The notes: generated from the sequence alone by a model not told the origin. A stretch of DNA of 64,000 nt from Spodoptera frugiperda (GCF_023101765.2 NC_064227.1:4783592-4847591), one strand, 5' to 3'; positions 48,201 through 54,895 are shown, counted from the stretch's first letter. A program made the numbers and translations.

Positions 48201-51200
48201 TGCATTCATCTCTTGTTCATTGATGTGTATTTGCCCACCTGTTATTCATTAAGTGAAAGAGTTATGTATGGTGCTTTCCACCAGAGATGTGCTATGTAAC
48301 AATGCTACGAAGCTATGTAGCTGTGCAAAGTTCGAGTATGGGGCGTATCGATAGTAGGTAAGCCATCCATAGCATGCAACTTTCCATATGAAAAACATAG
48401 CTTAGCTGAGTCTGTTTCCACCAGTGCTAAGCTATGCCTACCAATGAATATGATTGGTGGAAGCCAAACGCATCCACAGCAATGTAGCATAGTACATCTC
48501 TGGTAGAAAAGCAGCGTTATATTCGGAACAATTGGCATTACATAGTCTTTGCCTATTCCCTTGGGAGACAGTCATGAGGTTATGTATGTATGTTATTCAT
48601 TTTTAGGTTTATGTGCCCAGCCCTTAGGCTGACACGGATTGGGAAGGGGACATCTTGTGACTGTTATGATGCATTTTTTTTCTAGTTAGACAGCTAGCAA
48701 TGTTTTTTGCAAACATGGGTTCCCGCCAATGCTTTGGGTACATTTGTCAACTAAGTATACTGTAGTTGTGTCACATATAAAATGAAATCATTATAATTTA
48801 TAAAATACATGACACATTATTATAATACATTAATATTAAATTGAATTTAGATAATGACATGTACATAGAATTAAAGGTTACAACGGTGAAGTTTTCCCTT
48901 TGTGTACAGGTATAGCTAACATACAAATTATTATAGCACAATTCAACCTAAGTTACATTTAAATGAGTAAATGAGTAGCTTTTACTATCTAGATAGCTAA
49001 CCATATATTTAATTACTCAAGTATGCCTTTTTTATTTTATACCTATGGGGTGGTTTAATCCCCTATCTTTGGAACCTTTGCTTTGTGAAGCAGTTGTGCT
49101 TGTAATTACTTGAGTAATGAAGCAGTCAGCAAAAAAAAAATAAGTGTATTATACAACTCTGAATATATTTTTAAGGTGTGATGTCATGGTATCTCTATTA
49201 ATTTGATTTCCTTATTGTGTCTAGCGCTTATAATGAACTGATAGCTTTCATACAGAGCATAATAGTGGATGGATACCTTTTTACTATGTTAACCTTTAAC
49301 TAGTGACGTGTAGCCTCACAGGCGTCGCGCACATTACCAATTCTTAGAATAATGCACTTCCCCTTGCCGCGACCCCGCGTCTCAGTAAAACAAAATACTA
49401 AAATAAAGATCTCATGTCGAAAAAGTCTGAAATGCCCTCACTATTATTTGTTCCTATTTTTTAAATATAAATATATAAATAAAAACGAATAAATTCATTA
49501 ATATGTCTTTTATTACATACTACTGGTATAATACATATATAGTTTCAAAACATTCCAATTATAGTTTCCGAAAAAATCTACATTAAAAGTTGTAGCCTGT
49601 GAGACGACATGTCACCTATAGTGTTATAAATTTTTCACGTCACTAGTTAAAGGTTAAAATACAGGTGGATTACCAAATCAATTTCAATTCAATCCAATTC
49701 CAGTCTACCAATATTGATATTTTCATATTTCGTACTCTTGAGTTGCAACACTAGCACCCATTGCATCCATATTGTGTAGATATTGAACAAACTGTCATAC
49801 TCAGAGTCATTTAATGGTTACCTAACCTAGTCCTAGCAATTGTATTCGAAACAAAATTGTTACTAAGGAAAAGCTTAAGTAATAATTAAACATTAATCAT
49901 CTCTGAGTGCATCAGTAAATCATATTGAGTTTGGCTTTATATTCCGTACTTTCAATGCTATTTTAACAGCTACAATTGGGGTTGTATAATTTTGACATTG
50001 AATAATTATTGAGATTTTATTGGATTGACATTGAGATTGGTTTCATGAGTAAGTGCCCTGAAGTTGAATGATAGTGATTGATTGCTAAGCAAAGCTAAAC
50101 ACTACAATCTTGTAATTAGTACACAATGCATACAAACGGAGTGATTCCCTAATGAATCACTTTAGAAAACATTACTCATAGTAATTGCTTGTAAAAATTG
50201 TATTATATTTTACTAGTTAGTAACACAACACAATGACACACAATTTGTACTTCCAACAAAGCCAAAAGTACCTATATTTAATGATAATAATAGTTTTACA
50301 CTGATTTATAGTTCCATTTACCTTTTAATTTATTAAGTTTAATTTAAGTTAGGCATGTTTTATATGCCTTATCAGAGAACACTGCTGACCAAAATTAATG
50401 CATTAAGAAATCAATGTCACACCTTTTATCCCTGAAGGGATAGGCAGAGGTGCACATTACGGCACGTAATGTAAAAAACATAAGAAATTATTATATCACA
50501 CTTATGTTATAAATGTGAAAGTACATTTAATTGGATGTTTGTCCGTTAGCCATGTTGAAACTAGCAAAAAGATTTTGATGAAATATGGTATACAGACAGG
50601 ATATGAGCTGACTTGTGTGATAGGATACTTTTTATCCCACACAGGCGAAGCCACTTGCAGAATCTAGTTAGTATAACATAATACTAGCATATTTAGTGCT
50701 CTATTTATAAACTTGTAAAAAATGTGAAACAAATATTCCAATCATTAAAAGTATTTTACTCTTATAGTTATAAAATACTTTTGTATACAATAATGATCTA
50801 TTCTTAGCTAGTAAATCTTATTGCTACATATAAGTTGTTATTATTGTGATGCATAGTTTACAATGAAATGAAATATCCACTTACAAATGATAAGAAAAGT
50901 ATGCTACCTCACATAATACACATTCATGTTTTATGTCATAACTATTACCTCTCCAGAAACTACAGATGTTGTAATGGTCACAATTATGTATATGTAATAT
51001 GTACAAATCAAAAGGATTTGAAGATATTCTTATTGCATTGATGTGTTCAACATGTTTTCATAATAAAACTCACATAAAGTCCCATTTGAACAGCTTAACA
51101 CGCAAAAGTTCTAGTCTTTTCGAGTATGAGAAGCAAACAGGAGTCACTAAATATTTATATCTATAAATATTCATATCAAACATAAAAGTTCACCCAAACC

Positions 51201-51522
51201 CATGTAAACATCGTTCCTACGTGTCCAACCAAAAGGAATACATACACATCGAAGTTAAATAGCATCCGCTGACCGCAAATTTTGAGGAAACACTTTAATT
51301 GAAAAAAATGCGCGTAGTGTTACAAAAAATATTGTCCTATTCCATGTTTCTATGGCCTAAACGGTAAATACACACGTCTGGTTTTAAAATACTTATTCTG
51401 TTACGTTGAAAACAATCTAAAATTGTTTATTACTCACCTAAAATTGGATACCATAGTCCCATACACAGAAAATATAGAACAAGTGCCGCGGGATACTTCC
51501 CGACAGTGCTACCCATTGTCAT
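21165..51522 (-). CDS. Ptp69D: receptor tyrosine phosphatase Ptp69D, 26 coding exons
   Basis: This gene spans 30.4 kb. Exons read out a signal peptide, two Ig domains, about three fibronectin III-like domains, a juxtamembrane linker with RPKR, one membrane helix (about 788-808) and cytoplasmic PTP domains D1 and D2. The order Ig-Ig-FN3-TM-D1-D2, the unusual D1 loop MWKDFAAPEHP and a total near 1463 residues identify Ptp69D rather than LAR or PTP10D. It dephosphorylates phosphotyrosine at the axonal surface during axon guidance in flies. D1 has HCSAGVGRTG (Cys about 1109) and KNRY. D2 keeps HC-x5-R but has WPT in place of WPD. Splice sites are GT/AG and phases agree at every junction except exons 11/12. 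The ATG at 51522 follows an in-frame TGA. Confidence is high for the gene and moderate for exact ends. Confidence 0.93.
21480..21665 (-). repeat. SINE family D copy, tRNA-derived
   Basis: It matches 3020-3210. The B box region 'gcgggaatcgaacccgc' lies at 21593-21609 and the head at about 21620-21665. It lies in the last Ptp69D intron. Confidence 0.8.
21713..21848 (-). CDS. Ptp69D: Ptp69D exon 25: D2 P-loop end
   Basis: It encodes FGTERSPLFVALCTLIRALR, then a basic segment to RTIDTF. Together with exon 24 the pseudo-P-loop reads HCQFGTERS, which keeps C-x5-R. The donor GTCTGT is weak but is the only one that keeps frame. Confidence 0.9.
22275..22420 (-). CDS. Ptp69D: Ptp69D exon 24: D2 loop and P-loop start
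   Basis: It encodes VVVRQLQYQGWPTARGHVPE, an Ala/Pro-rich stretch, then TMLVHC. The general-acid aspartate is replaced (WPT). The exon is very GC-rich inside AT-rich introns. The split codon CA/G makes glutamine after the cysteine. Confidence 0.93.
22972..23103 (-). CDS. Ptp69D: Ptp69D exon 23: D2
   Basis: It encodes LGEGKCPRYWDDGTVQYEHI, then SCPYYTRRQFRVTNDK. It is phase 0 on both sides. Confidence 0.94.
23455..23612. mobile_element. foldback MITE copy
   Basis: The outer ends 'cagtacccttagtaccagtt' and 'caaactcctactaagtgtac' are inverted, with GC-rich inner stems. It is in a Ptp69D intron. Confidence 0.8.
23670..23785 (-). CDS. Ptp69D: Ptp69D exon 22: D2 QDP/DFWRM
   Basis: It encodes YDNSEGFIITQDPLPNTIMD, then FWRMVSEHNVTTIVMLSE. 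The split alanine with exon 21 fits exactly. Confidence 0.95.
24128..24305 (-). CDS. Ptp69D: Ptp69D exon 21: D2 start
   Basis: It encodes ELRARNRSPDCLPYDRNRVI, then FSTYINASFIE. The YDRNRV and YINASF blocks mark D2. KNRY has degenerated to RNRS, as expected for the less active second domain. Confidence 0.93.
24748..24897 (-). CDS. Ptp69D: Ptp69D exon 20: D1-D2 linker
   Basis: It encodes KQYVFVYRALVEYAHYGDTE, the closing helix of D1, then RLKPAVDRLRNTPDHADKCL and EVEFE, entering D2. Confidence 0.94.
25080..25395 (-). repeat. repeat family C copy
   Basis: It reads in reverse from 'aagtgtgggagagccatgct' to 'accatcaggtgatccgtctg'. It lies just left of exon 19, within the intron between exons 19 and 20. 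Confidence 0.85.
25419..25610 (-). CDS. Ptp69D: Ptp69D exon 19: D1 catalytic cysteine
   Basis: It encodes RVNEAWTSMVGRPVVVHCSA, then GVGRTGTLVALDCLLEQL. The P-loop HCSAGVGRTG is intact with nucleophilic cysteine and arginine, so D1 should be active. The Q-loop region follows (RRQRNFLVQSL). Confidence 0.97.
26033..26064. repeat. target-site duplication, left copy
   Basis: These 32 bp begin 'ttatcatcaggttaatatta' and are identical to 29789-29820. They flank the 3.7-kb retroelement. The site is part of a near-palindrome (CCTGATGATAATA/TATTATCATCAGG). Confidence 0.9.
26065..29641 (+). pseudogene. LINE polyprotein, frameshifted
   Basis: The frame from 26065 stays open to about 28143. A duplicated TA at 28143-28146 then shifts the frame, just before the catalytic YMDDLKLF. 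A second shift lies near 28745-28760, at a run of G. Domains seen are MKWTRSINENVMRAYF (Myb-like, DNA binding by analogy), NWKAPGPDG, NYRPITCLPT, WIDYKKAYDSVPH, GIFQGDSLSPL and YMDD of reverse transcriptase, then CRACHRPGESIRHIISGC and the nuclease core KPDIVVIDRP...IIDITIPHDE, a PD-x14-D motif followed by a lysine. TGA is at 29639. The 1190-residue size fits the family. There is no start ATG at the front. Confidence 0.85.
26065..29788 (+). mobile_element. non-LTR retrotransposon with restriction-like endonuclease (R2/R4-like)
   Basis: This element of about 3.7 kb sits between perfect 32-bp target duplications. The order is a Pro/Ser-rich start, an MKWT helix-type domain, reverse transcriptase, a zinc-knuckle-like segment, an endonuclease and a 147-bp 3' untranslated end without a poly(A) tail. 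There is no apurinic-type endonuclease at the front, so it belongs with R2/R4/Dong-type site-preferring LINEs rather than R1 or RTE. The reading frame is open from the first base, suggesting modest 5' truncation. Two frameshifts make it inactive. Confidence 0.85.
29789..29820. repeat. target-site duplication, right copy
   Basis: This is the exact copy of 26033-26064. It is followed by 'taccatcaggcaatctg', the rest of the interrupted pogo-like element. Confidence 0.9.
30255..30325 (+). repeat. SINE family B tail
   Basis: It contains 'ctgacactccctcccgcctc', 'acccaaggcgggagaagtca', 'ttggatgatgattacacttc' and an A-run. It ends 18 bp from the donor of exon 18. Confidence 0.75.
30343..30494 (-). 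CDS. Ptp69D: Ptp69D exon 18: D1 WKD loop
   Basis: A Ser/Glu-rich insertion is followed by RIVRQYHFLMWKDFAAPEHP, then HSILKFIK. The usual WPD general-acid loop reads WKD here, with aspartate kept. As I recall, the fly Ptp69D has the same W-K-D. Confidence 0.93.
30530..30715 (+). repeat. SINE family D copy, tRNA-derived
   Basis: The plus-strand head is 'ggttggcgcggtggctgggt', with B-box relic 'gggttttccgcacggaacaa' and tail 'gaaaatcctagtgtggggca'. It lies in the intron before exon 18. Confidence 0.8.
30896..30999 (-). CDS. Ptp69D: Ptp69D exon 17: D1 insert
   Basis: It encodes YSDYIVRELKITKQPVTADG, then QPIVENNGIAKRNG. The second half is a polar insertion relative to ordinary PTPs and probably a surface loop. 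Confidence 0.9.
31355..31563 (-). CDS. Ptp69D: Ptp69D exon 16: D1 core
   Basis: It encodes ERKQFICAQGPTDTTVNDFW, then RMIWEHGLELIVMLTNLEE and KCSKYWPEE. These are the AQGP and DFWRM motifs of D1. AG plus A across the next splice makes arginine. Confidence 0.95.
31806..31968. mobile_element. foldback MITE, best-preserved copy
   Basis: The outer arms 'acgtttaaagtaatcgaaac' and 'caattactttaaacgtaaaa' pair over about 75 bp on each side with a short loop. The ends carry a CCTTAGTA/TACTAAGGG word. Confidence 0.85.
33085..33210. repeat. half copy of the MITE at 33598-33897
   Basis: It begins 'actaaaaatcacgttatact' and 'gcgaaaagctctactga', resembling the ends of the element 500 bp to the right. Confidence 0.5.
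33598..33897. mobile_element. MITE with degraded inverted ends
   Basis: The left end 'actaaaaatcacggtttact' and the right end 'gtaaacggtgatttttagta' are inverted. Inside are GC-rich 'gtgcgcagacgcggcgacgt' and 'gtctgcgcacgcagtg'. It lies in the intron between exons 15 and 16. Confidence 0.7.
33983..34159 (-). CDS. Ptp69D: Ptp69D exon 15: D1 KNRY and substrate loop
   Basis: It contains ENQPKNRYPDIKAYDQTRVK, the KNRY phosphotyrosine recognition loop, then DYINANYVMGYQ. Both are standard active-domain motifs. The acceptor is TTGTTGCAG. Confidence 0.95.
34345..34455 (-). repeat. SINE family B copy
   Basis: It is in reverse orientation after a T-run: 'gcgaggcgagagggagtgtc', 'agactcttactgactaaaaa', 'gctggagccccggtaaatcc'. 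Confidence 0.75.
34737..34878 (-). CDS. Ptp69D: Ptp69D exon 14: entry to D1
   Basis: It encodes YWDSIRGRQPLVSTVPPDIP, then AAAYAQRQVDSDYGFQKEFE, the N-terminal helix region of a PTP domain. The first tyrosine codon is split with the previous exon. Confidence 0.92.
35261..35385 (-). CDS. Ptp69D: Ptp69D exon 13: transmembrane helix
   Basis: It encodes ITCAVAAVILLLMIVFCIMQ, then TRRTRK, a single membrane span with a basic stop-transfer end. The remainder is cytoplasmic. Confidence 0.93.
35485..35580. repeat. foldback MITE fragment
   Basis: It includes 'gatcgaaacaagaccgcgtt' and 'cggcgctctgattggtcagc', the stem of the family, with a degraded second arm. Confidence 0.65.
35855..35990 (-). repeat. 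SINE family B copy
   Basis: It contains 'ggggaatatcatccaatgac', 'cgaggcgagaggaagtgtta' and 'cagccggagccccgg'. It ends about 40 bp from exon 12. Confidence 0.75.
36028..36136 (-). CDS. Ptp69D: Ptp69D exon 12: juxtamembrane
   Basis: It encodes EFRPGRGTIQRIHIATDAGC, then QPPVPVPSTALEIALQ, leading into the membrane helix of exon 13. Only this frame continues without a stop into exon 13. The exact 5' edge is uncertain because of the phase mismatch with exon 11. Confidence 0.82.
36515..36580 (-). repeat. SINE family D fragment
   Basis: It holds 'agttgctccgtgcgggaatc' and 'aaacccgctacacg', the tRNA-like B-box part only. It lies between exons 11 and 12, the intron with the phase problem. Confidence 0.65.
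36614..36729 (-). CDS. Ptp69D: Ptp69D exon 11 (donor phase problem)
   Basis: It encodes DFSNNPMMMNKQEDDSEIRV, then RDGPLDPTANYTLFVELI. The best donor (AATAT followed by GTAAGT) leaves phase 1, whereas exon 12 needs phase 2. An undetected micro-exon, a one-base sequence error or an odd splice site could explain this. Confidence 0.8.
37188..37445 (-). CDS. Ptp69D: Ptp69D exon 10: linker with possible furin site
   Basis: It encodes a charged stretch with CRRCLKRPKRVHHE (residue about 668) and then a Thr/Asp/Glu-rich run (SITTTTLDDFEDPIEGTDD). RPKR fits the R-x-K-R pattern for furin, as in related receptor phosphatases that are cut outside the membrane. Cleavage itself is inferred. Confidence 0.87.
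37688..37816 (-). CDS. Ptp69D: Ptp69D exon 9
   Basis: It encodes VYMVRLPPGNIDWKIPSPRD, then IDVLEYKDSQTKLGAYVADV. It is an extracellular membrane-proximal module without a motif I can name. Phases agree on both sides. Confidence 0.87.
38253..38332 (-). CDS. Ptp69D: Ptp69D exon 8
   Basis: It encodes VLENGTYMFKMYLPRMSERN, then GPICCY. The acceptor is a pyrimidine-rich TTTATTTCAG, and AG plus A across the next splice makes arginine. Confidence 0.87.
38660..38862 (+). repeat. RTE-like LINE 3' end
   Basis: It contains 'taatataaagctgaagagtt', 'ggaactactggtccgatttg' and 'agcgggtgaaaccgcgcgga', ending 'agctagttttgaataa'. A related piece lies at 45395-45560. It ends 20 bp from exon 7. Confidence 0.65.
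38882..39026 (-). CDS. Ptp69D: Ptp69D exon 7: FN3 end, basic loop
   Basis: It encodes PPNTRFMIRLSAVTRTRRRG, then a proline- and arginine-rich stretch ending PRPRWRK. This exon is strikingly GC-rich compared with flanking introns. Confidence 0.88.
39713..39819 (-). CDS. Ptp69D: Ptp69D exon 6: FN3 continuation
   Basis: It encodes MEITGNMTYKDRFGVEKVAT, then a loop with NVTNNTG sequons. It ends in phase 2, completed by C of exon 7 to make glycine. Confidence 0.88.
40105..40390 (+). repeat. repeat family C copy
   Basis: It runs from 'taagccggtaaagaagcaga' to 'atggctatcccacacttatt'. It lies between exons 5 and 6. Confidence 0.85.
40641..40820 (-). CDS. Ptp69D: Ptp69D exon 5: FN3 domain
   Basis: It is a phase 0 to phase 0 exon of 60 codons. 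It encodes CGNWSEKM and an FN3 start with CSVDFLNLTWSAPLKPNAEI, followed by KGYT. The donor ACT/GTGAGT is good. Confidence 0.9.
41025..41788 (-). CDS. Ptp69D: Ptp69D exon 4: Ig 2 and two FN3 domains
   Basis: This is the largest exon, with about 255 residues. EVKWW and EDNGTYTCELYD complete Ig 2. FN3 modules follow, with INWTVHAFNSPIKEYQLMYL and VTIGWTPPPPSIADLIHYYI plus NYTFKM and STYVFK strands. The donor sits after AAG at 41025, and translation past it is intron. Confidence 0.93.
41944..42194 (-). CDS. Ptp69D: Ptp69D exon 3: end of Ig 1, start of Ig 2
   Basis: It contains HSEDGGNYTCVAKVG, the D-x-G-x-Y-x-C signature closing Ig 1, then NITLECVFE opening Ig 2. Several N-glycosylation sequons are present. 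It ends in phase 1 and joins to CC of exon 4. Confidence 0.92.
42525..42722 (-). repeat. RTE-like LINE 3' end
   Basis: It is the reverse complement of the end of 6020-6490: 'cccggcgaactccgattcgc', 'ggagcccgaaacctttccaa', 'gtgcgttctggagttatagc'. It finishes 10 bp from the exon 2 donor. Confidence 0.7.
42732..42870 (-). CDS. Ptp69D: Ptp69D exon 2: start of Ig domain 1
   Basis: It encodes QDEVKIDLTPWKGSLRNTSE, then VTCTVAPETAEISWLFQAQ, giving the first Ig cysteine and the core tryptophan. The join to exon 1 makes alanine, and the join to exon 3 makes arginine (AG plus A). Confidence 0.9.
42930..43110 (-). repeat. dispersed repeat fragment
   Basis: It contains 'cacgcctggtggtaagcgat', 'cgcctgcccataagcatcct' and 'aattccactccctagcagtt', words I know from a common moth repeat of unknown class. 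It lies in the first Ptp69D intron. Confidence 0.5.
43450..43555 (+). repeat. SINE family B tail, degraded
   Basis: It contains 'gagtctggcaacccctctcg' and 'atgattatctcctcttaaaa'. It is a diverged copy. Confidence 0.55.
44585..44630 (+). repeat. ACTC microsatellite
   Basis: A run of 'actgactgactcactcactc' type tetranucleotides occurs inside a larger repeat block (about 44290-45300). Confidence 0.8.
44907..45248. repeat. long inverted repeat, about 145-bp arms
   Basis: The left arm is 44907-45050 and the right arm about 45105-45248. They pair nearly perfectly, apart from a few extra bases near the loop. Both arms carry 'ggcgaagcattccaatatta' or its complement. The loop is about 55 bp. Confidence 0.85.
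45395..45565 (+). repeat. RTE-like LINE 3' end
   Basis: It contains 'acagaactgaagagtttgtt' and 'cgagcagagaaatcgcgtcg', parallel to 38660-38862. Confidence 0.55.
46240..46395 (+). repeat. SINE family B copy with A-run
   Basis: It is full length: 'ggagctgcggactacctagc', 'aagaacggggtggtttttgt', 'ctgacactccctctcacctt', 'tggatgattttcgcccctca' and an A-run at 46386-46395. Confidence 0.8.
46700..46915 (+). repeat. repeat family C copy
   Basis: It starts 'tataagccggtaaacgacta', then 'atcaccgccgcctatggaca' and 'ccgaaacaccagaggcgttg'. The right third is missing or replaced. Confidence 0.75.
46950..47045. repeat. foldback MITE fragment
   Basis: The left arm only is well preserved: 'aatacccttagtacgaattt', 'gcgcgttcggcgctctgatt'. 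Confidence 0.65.
47165..47340 (+). repeat. LINE 3' end
   Basis: It contains 'aggaaaacatcgttgggaaa', 'gtggtgattaatgctcaaac' and 'aagaggcctttggtcagaag', the ending of a very common moth LINE, classed from memory. Confidence 0.6.
47630..47835 (+). repeat. SINE family A copy, tRNA-like head
   Basis: It starts 'cttcgttggtcgagcggtcg' (A-box-like) and continues to 'cttcgaggataaaaggcgtg'. The B box is damaged. It is the reverse complement of 52270-52553. Confidence 0.75.
48270..48520. mobile_element. MITE with inverted ends
   Basis: The left end 'tttccaccagagatgtgcta' and the right end 'tagtacatctctggtagaaa' are inverted. The interior repeats 'aagctatg' words. The 950-1105 fragment is related. Confidence 0.7.
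49289..49657. mobile_element. piggyBac-type MITE with TTAA target duplications
   Basis: TTAA at 49289-49292 and 49654-49657 flank perfect inverted ends 'cctttaactagtgacgtg' and 'cacgtcactagttaaagg'. The interior of about 325 bp is non-coding. TTAA duplication is the hallmark of piggyBac transposition. Confidence 0.85.
50420..50475 (-). repeat. SINE family A end fragment
   Basis: It contains 'ttatccctgaagggataggc' and 'gcacgtaatg' only. Confidence 0.6.
51438..51522 (-). CDS. Ptp69D: Ptp69D exon 1: start and signal peptide
   Basis: It begins ATGACAATGG and encodes MTMGSTVGKYPAALVLYFLC followed by MGLWYPIL. This is a classic signal peptide with a cleavage site probably after the alanine formed across the splice. 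The donor is TTAG followed by GTGAGT (phase 1). A second ATG two codons in is an alternative start. Confidence 0.9.
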
Positions 51523-53335
51523 GGCGGAAGCACCTCAATTTTACGTATATTACGCGCAATAACGCGACAGTAAAGTCATCGCACGATTATTAAACCATTT
51601 TCTATTCACTTATACAACGATAGCACTGATTATTTCTATAATTATCACGCAAAACTACAAAGCGGCTGACACCCAAAGCCGAACAAACAATCTCACTGAC
51701 AGTGTTGCCAAGTTTTATCACAAAACAAATCTTCACAGTTGTGAATTTAGAAAAAAATATTAAATTGTTTTTCAGTGTAAGTTAATTGAATAAAAATATC
51801 AGTTGTTCAAAAATATATTTATATATAAAATTGCTTTGAACTTGTAATTATTTTAGATTTAAACTTTTATTGAAATATAATGTTACTACAAACTTTGCTT
51901 TGAAGTAATTTTATAATATAACAATACTGTAATTTTAATGTTACCATGAACAAATATTTTTACTACTAAATTCGAAAAAAAATTATAGATGGCGCCGTTT
52001 TGGTTTAAAGGTTGTTGAGCAGATAAAGTATGGCCAAAGAAAACTAAGAAAAAAGGCGGCAACTTTCAAAATTCAAGAGTTGATATTTATATTATTCAAG
52101 ACTAATACAGGATATTTACACTACCTTGTTAATCAAGTGGTCGTGGCAAGAGGATGTAAAAGTCCCGGGTTTGACAATCCCTTAATTTGTACTGATCTTC
52201 GTGTCGAACGAACTACATGAACAGTTTACTGTTTCCAATCATGAATAGTTATTGATAAAAACACACACAACATCACACCTTTTACCCCCGAAGGGGTAGG
52301 CAGAGGTGCACATTAGGGCACGCAATGCCGCTATACAATGTATACCCACTTTTCACCATTTGTGTTATAAGTCCCATGTAATAGGGGGTTAGCCTATTGC
52401 CATAGCCTGGACACAATTCCAGACTTCGTGCTACCACCGAGAAATTTTCGAAAATCCGAAAAAGGCCAGTATTACTTTGACCGACCCGGGAATCGAACCC
52501 GAGACCCCTTGTTCGGCAGTCGCACTTGCGACCACTCGACCAACGAGGCACTGATAAAAAACACTCGTTTATTAAATTTTGCATTTCAGACCCTGGTATT
52601 TCTATATTTTTGCTTGCTACTTTTCTCTTCACCTGAATCCATATAATAAAATTTCGTGATTCATGATGTGATTGTATTTTTACGAACTTCTTCTGCTTCT
52701 TAAACTACTGCTGGTTTATTGTCTTTCATCAAATGCATTAACTAAGATTTAATATGATAATCTTAAAAATGTACATTAATCTCTTGAAGCCATTTTTGGA
52801 GATTGGCTTTATTATCACACATAGTAGTGGGTTTGTTTTACATGATAACTTGCGTGGTCTATCACAAGTCCACTGGGTTTTGTGAGATTATTATGTTAGC
52901 ATCTCTTCCAACCATTTCATGAAGTTGTTTGTTGATGTTGTTGTTGTACAATTATTATCTTTGCGATATTATTAAGGGTATTCCTGAACTGAGTCAGATG
53001 TGATGATAGTGCCATTATAACGCATATATTATGGTGTAGTATTTATATTATGCATAACATGACAATGCTAACATTACTACTGAAGTGGTAGAAATAGTAG
53101 TAAATTAAAATATTTATATGGCAACATTAATTGTTTATTGACATGACGAATGACAGACGGCGGGGTCAGCGGGGTCTTGTTCGATGGCAGTTCGATTGGT
53201 ACAATTTAGACGAATTAAATGACTCGTTAGAGAGATTATTTCCGCTCTTATCCGATAACGAAGTGAAAATGTGTTTTATAAATACTGTTTAAGCTGTTTA
53301 CGCACGCTTCTTACGTGCGTATTGTGTTATTTAAG
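51523..53335. promoter_or_regulatory. divergent promoter region of Ptp69D and the 53.3-kb gene
   Basis: This 1.8-kb stretch separates two start codons read in opposite directions. It should contain both leaders and promoters. I see no clear TATA box for either. A family A SINE occupies 52270-52553. Confidence 0.5.
52270..52553 (-). repeat. SINE family A, full-length copy
   Basis: On the minus strand it opens 'ctcgttggtcgagtggtcgc' with a good A box (tggtcgagtgg) and a perfect B box (ggttcgattcc near 52491-52501). It then runs to 'cttcgggggtaaaaggtgtg'. It is tRNA-derived with polymerase III promoter boxes intact, but it is not a functional tRNA. Confidence 0.85.
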
Positions 53336-53435
53336 ATGTATATTCATTACACCGTAGGAGCCATTTTTATTGTATTTATTTTGTGCGTTCATTGTGATAA
53401 TGTAGCCAACGACAACGAAATCAAGGAGATTTACG
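53336..53435 (+). CDS. first coding exon of a secreted or membrane protein, partial gene
   Basis: An ATG opens MYIHYTVGAIFIVFILCVHC, then DNVANDNEIKEIY, and a strong donor (TTTACG followed by GTAAGT) ends it in phase 1. The first 20 residues are a textbook signal peptide with a cysteine near the cleavage site. No family can be named from 33 residues. Downstream exons were not found in the remaining 10.5 kb, so the first intron is long. An in-frame GTG upstream is not a plausible start in an animal gene. Confidence 0.55.
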
Positions 53436-54724
53436 GTAAGTTAGTTGCTAATTTTGTTATTTATGGACTTTTTGATGTGAGGTACTGGGCACAATGTTGT
53501 TTTTTTTGGTATCACGCCTATTCGTAGTATACCGCCCACGAACTCATCGCGAGTTTTAACTGTAGGCTTCTTCAAAACGTTGCCGAAATCGAGCTTATTT
53601 TTCCACTGTTCTTGTTTATAATTACTGTGTAAACTTCCTCTTTGGCCGTCTGGTCAATTGTTCTCATCTGCGAGATGCCCACATGTGCATTGTTATCATA
53701 CTGTGTAAAATCTGATGCACTTGCACCAGACAATGGCATATACGACGTTTAAAACCGCATTTTTGAGTTTAAAACACGCGATTCATGTGTGGAAAACGTA
53801 TTATTTGATAAACTAAGTAATATAAAATTCTTATTGGAATAACATTCCAATAAAAAAAATAACCCATGTTTAAAATGACTATAAAACGTAAAAATCTTTG
53901 TTTTCCATCACCTACTTATCGTAAATAACTGTTCATGATGGTGTCATCGTAATTACAATCAACCAGAAACTATATACATAGATGTACAACATATAAACAT
54001 ATACAATTACATACATTTTAAGTCATGAAAAGTCACTTGTAGTAATCAGTTGATTGTTTATATTATTTCTTTAATAGTGATAGGAAAACAAAGAGTGTAG
54101 ACTGATGACATTCCTTTTGATAAGTTTGATAACATAATGCACCAGTTTTATATAAGAAATGACAATTTTTACGAACAATAATAGACCTTAATATCAATAT
54201 TTCATGAGATATTGTTTATTATTTAGACAATTTGGATGATGCATGCACATGTTAGATGGTGCATGTGGGCATTGTGGCTTACAAAACCAGCAATATGGAG
54301 ATAATTGAGGATTTTAAACTTATTTCAGTAATTTCACTCAACCCTAGATACTTCAGTGTCACTTTGAAACTGTCTTATAATAAGTCCCCAGTTAATAAGG
54401 AACTAAAAAAAATATAATAGTGTTACAGGGTATTCAAACCTTTGGCTTAAGAATAATCCTTTTTTTTTATTGCAATCAGTTCACCTTATATGTGCAATTC
54501 TTTCCATTCTTGTAAACAATAATTCTCAGGAGCTTTTTTTAGGAAAAGCTACATATCAGAAAAATATTTGAACAAACTGTCCTCGATTCCACATAGAATA
54601 AATTAATGAAAAGATGTCATTAAAGACATAGGAAAGAGATAGCATTTCCAGTTCTCTTCTTATTTCCGAAAGATTTATCTTTCAAAAGTGGTTGTATAAC
54701 TACCTGTTCGGGTAGCTGGCACCT

Positions 54725-54895
54725 TTTTTTTTAAGTGGGGAAATCATCCAATGACTTCTCTTGCCTTAGGCGAGGTGAGAGCAAGTGTCAGACTCTTACT
54801 GACTATAAACCACCCCTTTCCTACTCCTGCTTTTCAAGCCAGAGTGCCTGTAAACCCGCTAGGTAGTCTGCAGCTCCAGATCAGGCATCAGTCCT
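54725..54895 (-). repeat. SINE family B copy
   Basis: It is full length in reverse: 'gggaaatcatccaatgactt', 'cgaggtgagagcaagtgtca', 'ctgcttttcaagccagagtg', 'aacccgctaggtagtctgca'. Confidence 0.8.

Larger units (their letters stand above)
42871..51437 (-). other. Ptp69D: first Ptp69D intron, 8.6 kb
   Basis: No coding exon is recognised inside. It is the longest Ptp69D intron and holds most of the hairpins, SINEs and LINE tails listed here. A stretch of about 400 bp at 43600-44280 and most of 48600-51400 are AT-rich DNA without recognised features, apart from the piggyBac-type MITE and a SINE fragment. Confidence 0.7.

Noticed and set aside
52480..52553. tRNA gene on the minus strand (A and B boxes present)
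   Set aside because: It is the head of a SINE. No acceptor stem closes and the same head is repeated elsewhere with a SINE body attached.
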